This document shows positions 7,205-10,129 of a stretch of 10,129 bases of DNA, one piece after another. The notes beneath the pieces were generated by a model that did not search any database, had not been told where the DNA came from, and saw only the letters and a list, made by a program, of their open reading frames with translations. The DNA is from JAFMIX01 sp031371425 (GTDB taxonomy: Bacteria > Verrucomicrobiota > Verrucomicrobiia > Limisphaerales > JAFMIX01). Position numbers and translations under genes: made by a program. Each line of letters starts with the position of its first letter. Within the stretch, counting starts at the first letter, position 1. The stretch is taken from positions 1 through 10,129 of the forward strand of contig JANMJO010000115.1 of the NCBI GenBank assembly GCA_031371425.1, written 5' to 3'.

Positions 7205-7630
7205 TTATTTTCGCAGCAGAAACAAGCCGACGATGGCGAAGGTGATTCCCAGCAACCGCGAGACGGAAGGTGGTTCTTTGAAAAAGAAAATTCCCGCCAC
7301 CGCCATCAACGCCGCGCCGCCCGCCAAAATCATCGGCACGGCAGACAGCGGCCCGCCCTTTTGGAACAGCAGAAAGAAAACAATCGTGCCGACGCCGACG
7401 CAAATCCCCGTCAGCACAGAATAAAAAACTCCGGGCGCGCTGGCGGCCTGATTCCATTGCCCGCCGAACTTCAACCACGCGAGATAAAGCAGAATCGTCA
7501 GCGCCGCCGTGCCTTCGACGACGAATCCGCCGAGACCATCGCCGATGCGGTCGGCGGCGAGCTTGGTGAAAATCTGGTGCGCGCCATACAGGATGGCGGC
7601 GACAACGGCATACCAAAACCAGTTGCTCAT
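7205..7630 (-). CDS. Single-domain EamA/DMT family membrane transporter
   Basis: A 141-residue protein from ATG 7630 (MSNWFWYAVV). I chose this start because AGGAGA lies eight bases upstream, the clearest ribosome binding site in the window. An in-frame ATG at 7657 would add nine polar residues. Five hydrophobic helices fit at about 4-22, 38-54, 68-90, 95-113 and 122-139, ending with the EamA-like FFFKEPPSVSRLLGITFAIVG (115-135). Most EamA transporters carry two such domains in about 300 residues; this is a half-size form, which would work as a dimer as small DMT carriers do. It sits between rpe and a phosphohexomutase, with 28 and 6 bases to its neighbours. A sugar or sugar-phosphate-related substrate is possible but unproven. 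Confidence 0.85.
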   Translation of the reverse strand: MSNWFWYAVVAAILYGAHQIFTKLAADRIGDGLGGFVVEGTAALTILLYLAWLKFGGQWNQAASAPGVFYSVLTGICVGVGTIVFFLLFQKGGPLSAVPMILAGGAALMAVAGIFFFKEPPSVSRLLGITFAIVGLFLLRK

Positions 7631-7658
7631 GGATTTGTCTCCTGTGGATGGATTCATT

Positions 7659-8342
7659 TCAAACCTTCAAATCCGCCAGCGCCGGGTCGTTGGCGTCGGC
7701 AACTTTGCGCATCTTGGCCACGGCGGCCTTCATGCTGCGCTGGCCGAAGAGCGCCGTGCCCGCCACGAACGTGTCCGCCCCCGCCCGCGCGCACTCGGCG
7801 ACGGTCTGGTTGTTGATGCCGCCATCCACCTGGATGCGATACGAAAGATTTTTTCCGCGCCGCCATTCGTCGGCCTGCTGGATTTTCGGCAGGCACTCGT
7901 GGATGAACGACTGGCCGCCGAAGCCGGGATTCACCGTCATCACCAGCAGCAAATCAATCTGGTCGAGGAACGGCTCGCAGTGCGCGATGTTCGTGGGCGG
8001 GTTCACGGCGAGGCCAACTTTCTTGCCGAGCTTCTTGATCTCCCAGATGAGCGGCGTGACGGCATCGCCAAGTTCGACGTGGATGATAATCTGCTGCGCG
8101 CCCGCCCTGGCGAAGGGTTCGAGCAGAATCTTCGGGCGGCTGCACATGAGATGCACGTCGAAGAACATTTTCGTGAGCGGGCGCAACTGCGCGACAACCG
8201 CCGGACCGAAGGAGATGTTCGGCACGAAATGGCCGTCCATGATGTCGAGGTGCAGCCATTCCGCGCCGGACTTGGCGGCGCGGTCCACGTCTTTGGCGAG
8301 CTTGCTGAAATCGGCGGCGAGCAATGACGGGGCGATAATCAT
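7659..8342 (-). CDS. rpe: Ribulose-phosphate 3-epimerase
   Basis: A 227-residue TIM-barrel enzyme that interconverts ribulose 5-phosphate and xylulose 5-phosphate in the pentose phosphate pathway (cytoplasm). The family's metal ligands and catalytic acids are visible: His31 and Asp33 in HLDIMD, His64 in DVHLM and Asp173 in VDGGI. The phosphate-binding features MTVNPGFGGQSF (135-146) and AGTALF (194-199) are also present. I chose ATG 8342 because MIIAPSLLAADF is the usual N-terminus. The frame is open further, to ATG 8393, but those 17 residues come from a heptamer tandem repeat. It is probably the first gene of an operon with the EamA-like transporter and the phosphohexomutase. The length is normal for the family. 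Confidence 0.95.
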   Translation of the reverse strand: MIIAPSLLAADFSKLAKDVDRAAKSGAEWLHLDIMDGHFVPNISFGPAVVAQLRPLTKMFFDVHLMCSRPKILLEPFARAGAQQIIIHVELGDAVTPLIWEIKKLGKKVGLAVNPPTNIAHCEPFLDQIDLLLVMTVNPGFGGQSFIHECLPKIQQADEWRRGKNLSYRIQVDGGINNQTVAECARAGADTFVAGTALFGQRSMKAAVAKMRKVADANDPALADLKV

Positions 8343-8349
8343 TTCGGCG

Positions 8350-8384
8350 AGGATAGAGGATGGAGGGTGGAGGATGGAAGATGG
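8350..8384. repeat. Heptamer tandem repeat just upstream of rpe
   Basis: Five consecutive 7-base units on the plus strand: AGGATAG, AGGATGG, AGGGTGG, AGGATGG, AAGATGG, followed by a decayed AAAATGC. It begins seven bases before the rpe start codon. Because seven is not a multiple of three, gain or loss of a unit would change the upstream frame. The repeat is in the place where a 5' leader or ribosome binding site would be. Confidence 0.8.
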
Positions 8385-8439
8385 AAAATGCATTTCAACG
8401 CAAACACCTTCCTCACTTACTCTGCGCTAGCTGTTCATC

Positions 8440-9570
8440 TCACTGACTTGGGGGCAGGACGGAACGAAATCCAAGATAGTCGAACCTGCCGTCCGGGGAG
8501 TCACCATTGCGATTCGCCGTCCGGCAGTAGTACGCGACGTGTCCCCAACCGCCGCCCCGATATACACGAGAGCCGAATGACGCGGGGCCACGCGGATCAG
8601 TCTGGGAAGAACTCGTATACACTCCATACGAATCCCAACACCACTCCCACACGTTCCCAGCCATGTCACACAACCCATACCCATTGGCCGCGAAGGAACC
8701 CGTCGGACTCGTGGCGGGGGACGTTCCCCCGACACTTCCAATCGAGTTGTAGCCGTTCGGTCCCAAATCGTAGCTGTAGCTCGTCTGCCCATAGTAGTTC
8801 GCCTGAGTTTGGGAAATCGTGTCTCCCCACGGAAACCGCTTCCCGGACATTCCGCCCCGCGCCGCCTTCTCCCATTCCGCCTCGGTCGGCAGCCGATACC
8901 CGGTGCCCCAATTTACCCAGTTGGTCTGCACATCTACCTGCCCAGTGCGATACCGCGTGGTCAACCCCGCATCCGTATAATACGCCGGCACCCGCCCCTC
9001 TTTCTCGCTCCGCGCATTACACCACTTTACCGCATCATACCACGTCATCATCTGCGCCGGATGGTTCGTCGCCTTCCCCTGTCCGCTGTCGCTGAAATCA
9101 AAGCTATATCCATAATTCGTCGCCCACTGGTAAACACTATCCCAAAGAGATTTTGTCACCTCATACTTGTCCATGTAAAATGCCGAGACGTAAACCGAGT
9201 GCAATGGAATTGCGGCACTATCGTAATCCAAGCTCGCCCCCATCGTAAAGCTGCCGGCGGGGATGAAGGCCATGCCGACAGGTGCCGGATTGGTGGTCCA
9301 TGCCACGCCGCGCACACGGTAGAACATCGGCACACTCACCTGAATCACCCCGTTTGAACCCACTGTCACCGTTTCCCGTCCAGCCCAATTGGTCTGCCAC
9401 GGCCCGGACAATGACGCCGCCCATTCCACACTCGCCACGCTGCCCGGCGTCAAGTTGGAGCAGACCAGTTCCCCGTTCTGGCTGAACGAGGTGATTACCG
9501 GCGCACCCTGCGCGGGTGAAGACGTAACAATGGTGAATGCCAGCAAGAGGAACGCTTTGAATGTTTTCAT
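8440..9570 (-). CDS. Secreted SUMF1 (formylglycine-generating enzyme-like) domain protein
   Basis: A 376-residue protein from ATG 9570. Residues 1-23 (MKTFKAFLLLAFTIV...AQGA) are a clear Sec signal peptide. Residues about 25-90 are a beta-rich segment with VEWAASLSGPW and FYRVRG, like the small sandwich modules that precede such domains in related secreted proteins. Residues about 97-373 form the SUMF1 domain: MAFIPAGSFTMG (100-111), DKYEVTKSLW (134-143), YRLPTEAEWEKAARGG (225-240), CDMAGNVWEWC (301-311) and RVYRGGGW...LGFRS (335-370). In true formylglycine-generating enzymes two cysteines flank this last block. Here only Cys349 remains and the other position is His344, so oxidase activity on sulfatases is doubtful. 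The role is more likely binding or structural, outside the cytoplasm. No sulfatase gene is nearby. Confidence 0.92.
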   Translation of the reverse strand: MKTFKAFLLLAFTIVTSSPAQGAPVITSFSQNGELVCSNLTPGSVASVEWAASLSGPWQTNWAGRETVTVGSNGVIQVSVPMFYRVRGVAWTTNPAPVGMAFIPAGSFTMGASLDYDSAAIPLHSVYVSAFYMDKYEVTKSLWDSVYQWATNYGYSFDFSDSGQGKATNHPAQMMTWYDAVKWCNARSEKEGRVPAYYTDAGLTTRYRTGQVDVQTNWVNWGTGYRLPTEAEWEKAARGGMSGKRFPWGDTISQTQANYYGQTSYSYDLGPNGYNSIGSVGGTSPATSPTGSFAANGYGLCDMAGNVWEWCWDSYGVYTSSSQTDPRGPASFGSRVYRGGGWGHVAYYCRTANRNGDSPDGRFDYLGFRSVLPPSQ

Positions 9571-9694
9571 ATATCAGTATCCCGAAGTTTGCACCATGCC
9601 ACCCCCATCCCACGCCTTGTCAATCCTGCTTTCAACATCCCGCTTTCGGTTTTGGGAGCAACTGGAAGTGCCACGCAATGCGAAACCCCTGAAA

Positions 9695-9766
9695 GTTGGA
9701 GTTCAAGCTTTAGCTTGTCCCCATCAATCCAACGGCAACCTGACACGCTAAAGCGTGGACTCCAAC
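9695..9766 (+). repeat. Bipartite palindromic element, copy B, directly after ftsH
   Basis: Outer arms GTTGGAGTTCA (9695-9705) and TGGACTCCAAC (9756-9766) pair with one G-T wobble. The inner hairpins are CAAGC-TTTA-GCTTG (9704-9717) and CACGC-TAAA-GCGTG (9744-9757). The first 23 bases equal those of copy A on the minus strand, and 24 of the last 25 match, while the 24-base centre is unrelated to the 10-base centre of copy A. The element abuts the ftsH stop codon (9767-9769) and may serve as its 3' hairpin. Confidence 0.9.
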
Positions 9767-10129
9767 TCACGCCGTCACGGGCGCGGGCGTGCCGAGGCCG
9801 GGCAACTTGGGCGGCACGGGCTTGGGCGGATTTTCCGGCAACGGCGTGCCGGCGGGCGCGCCGTGTGGCGGCTCGATATTCGGCGGCGGCACGGGCGGCG
9901 GCGTGAACGTGCCGGTGCGGACGATTTCCTCGACCTGAACGCCGTCGAGCGTTTCAAATTCGAGCAACCCCTTGGCGATGATTTCCAGCTGGCTGCGATA
10001 GGTTTCGATGACTTCCTTCGCGCGACGGTAGCCTTCGTCAATAATGAGTTTCACCTCGGCGTCAATTTCCTGCGCGGTCTTCTCGCTGTAATCTTTGCTG
10101 CGCGCCATTTCGCGGCCGAGGAAGACGTA
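9767..10129 (-). CDS. ftsH: ATP-dependent zinc metalloprotease FtsH, C-terminal part
   Basis: Only the last 120 residues are in the window; the 5' part lies off the right edge. The sequence YVFLGREMARSKDYSEKTAQEIDAEV, continuing through IIDEGYRRAKEVIETYR and ending at LDGVQVEEIV, is the end of the M41 peptidase domain of FtsH. FtsH is the membrane-bound hexameric AAA protease that degrades misfolded membrane proteins and regulatory targets. The AAA domain and the zinc HExxH motif are not included. After the domain comes a tail of about 45 residues very rich in proline (PPPVPPP, PPKPVPPKLPG) ending TPAPVTA, longer and more proline-rich than typical. The stop codon is directly followed by palindromic element copy B. 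The SUMF1-like gene follows on the same strand after about 196 bases. Confidence 0.93.
   Translation of the reverse strand, partial: YVFLGREMARSKDYSEKTAQEIDAEVKLIIDEGYRRAKEVIETYRSQLEIIAKGLLEFETLDGVQVEEIVRTGTFTPPPVPPPNIEPPHGAPAGTPLPENPPKPVPPKLPGLGTPAPVTA

Noticed and set aside
7509..8430. Two long overlapping plus-strand frames (7509-8327 and 7648-8430) opposite rpe
   Set aside because: Both mirror the rpe coding sequence, which has all its catalytic residues. Their composition is typical of antisense frames in GC-rich DNA.
9618..9623. A consensus-like TTGACA on the minus strand upstream of the SUMF1-like gene
   Set aside because: No acceptable -10 hexamer lies 16-18 bases downstream. The only candidate (GATACT near 9575) is too far away.

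Overview
The window reads as a stretch of bacterial chromosome from a moderately high-GC organism, most likely a member of the Verrucomicrobiota/PVC group. That placement is inference. It rests on the mix of dispersed palindromic repeats, a secreted SUMF1-like protein with a leading beta-sandwich-like segment, Shine-Dalgarno-poor starts, GTG starts placed directly behind promoter-like hexamers, and an FtsH with a proline-rich tail. No rRNA, tRNA, CRISPR array, transposase or phage gene is visible.

Layout. Positions 1-339 hold no secure gene, only hairpin repeats and a possible gene start running off the left edge. A small His/Cys-containing membrane or secreted protein lies on the minus strand (340-663). 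After a repeat-bearing divergent spacer, two translationally coupled plus-strand genes follow: a 158-aa protein with one membrane segment, and an HTTM (vitamin K-dependent carboxylase-like) protein fused to a DCC/DUF393 thiol-oxidoreductase domain. A minus-strand sterol-desaturase/fatty-acid-hydroxylase family membrane protein converges on it, with a 24-bp overlap of coding ends. Next on the plus strand are two ABC-2 type permeases of the DUF990 family (3428-4231 and 4817-5617). A complete type II toxin-antitoxin pair sits between them, and no ATPase gene is in the window. An inverted repeat fills the convergent junction at 5623-5695.

The right half is all minus strand. It runs from the 3' end of ftsH through a secreted SUMF1-like protein, ribulose-phosphate 3-epimerase and a single-domain EamA transporter to a phosphoglucomutase/phosphomannomutase family enzyme. 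The last three are tightly spaced and look like one carbohydrate-metabolism transcription unit.

The most interesting signal is not a gene. A bipartite palindromic element (two palindromic arms inside a larger inverted repeat) occurs twice: once directly after the ftsH stop codon (9695-9766), and once inside the phosphohexomutase reading frame (6265-6322). There it is translated as about 19 extra residues without breaking the frame. A second, unrelated palindromic insert (7061-7098) is translated near the N-terminus of the same enzyme, and a heptamer tandem repeat abuts the start of rpe. This resembles the concept of protein-coding palindromic elements known from Rickettsia (RPE). Two genes (878 and 3428) also share almost the same promoter-to-GTG arrangement, which suggests leaderless transcripts.
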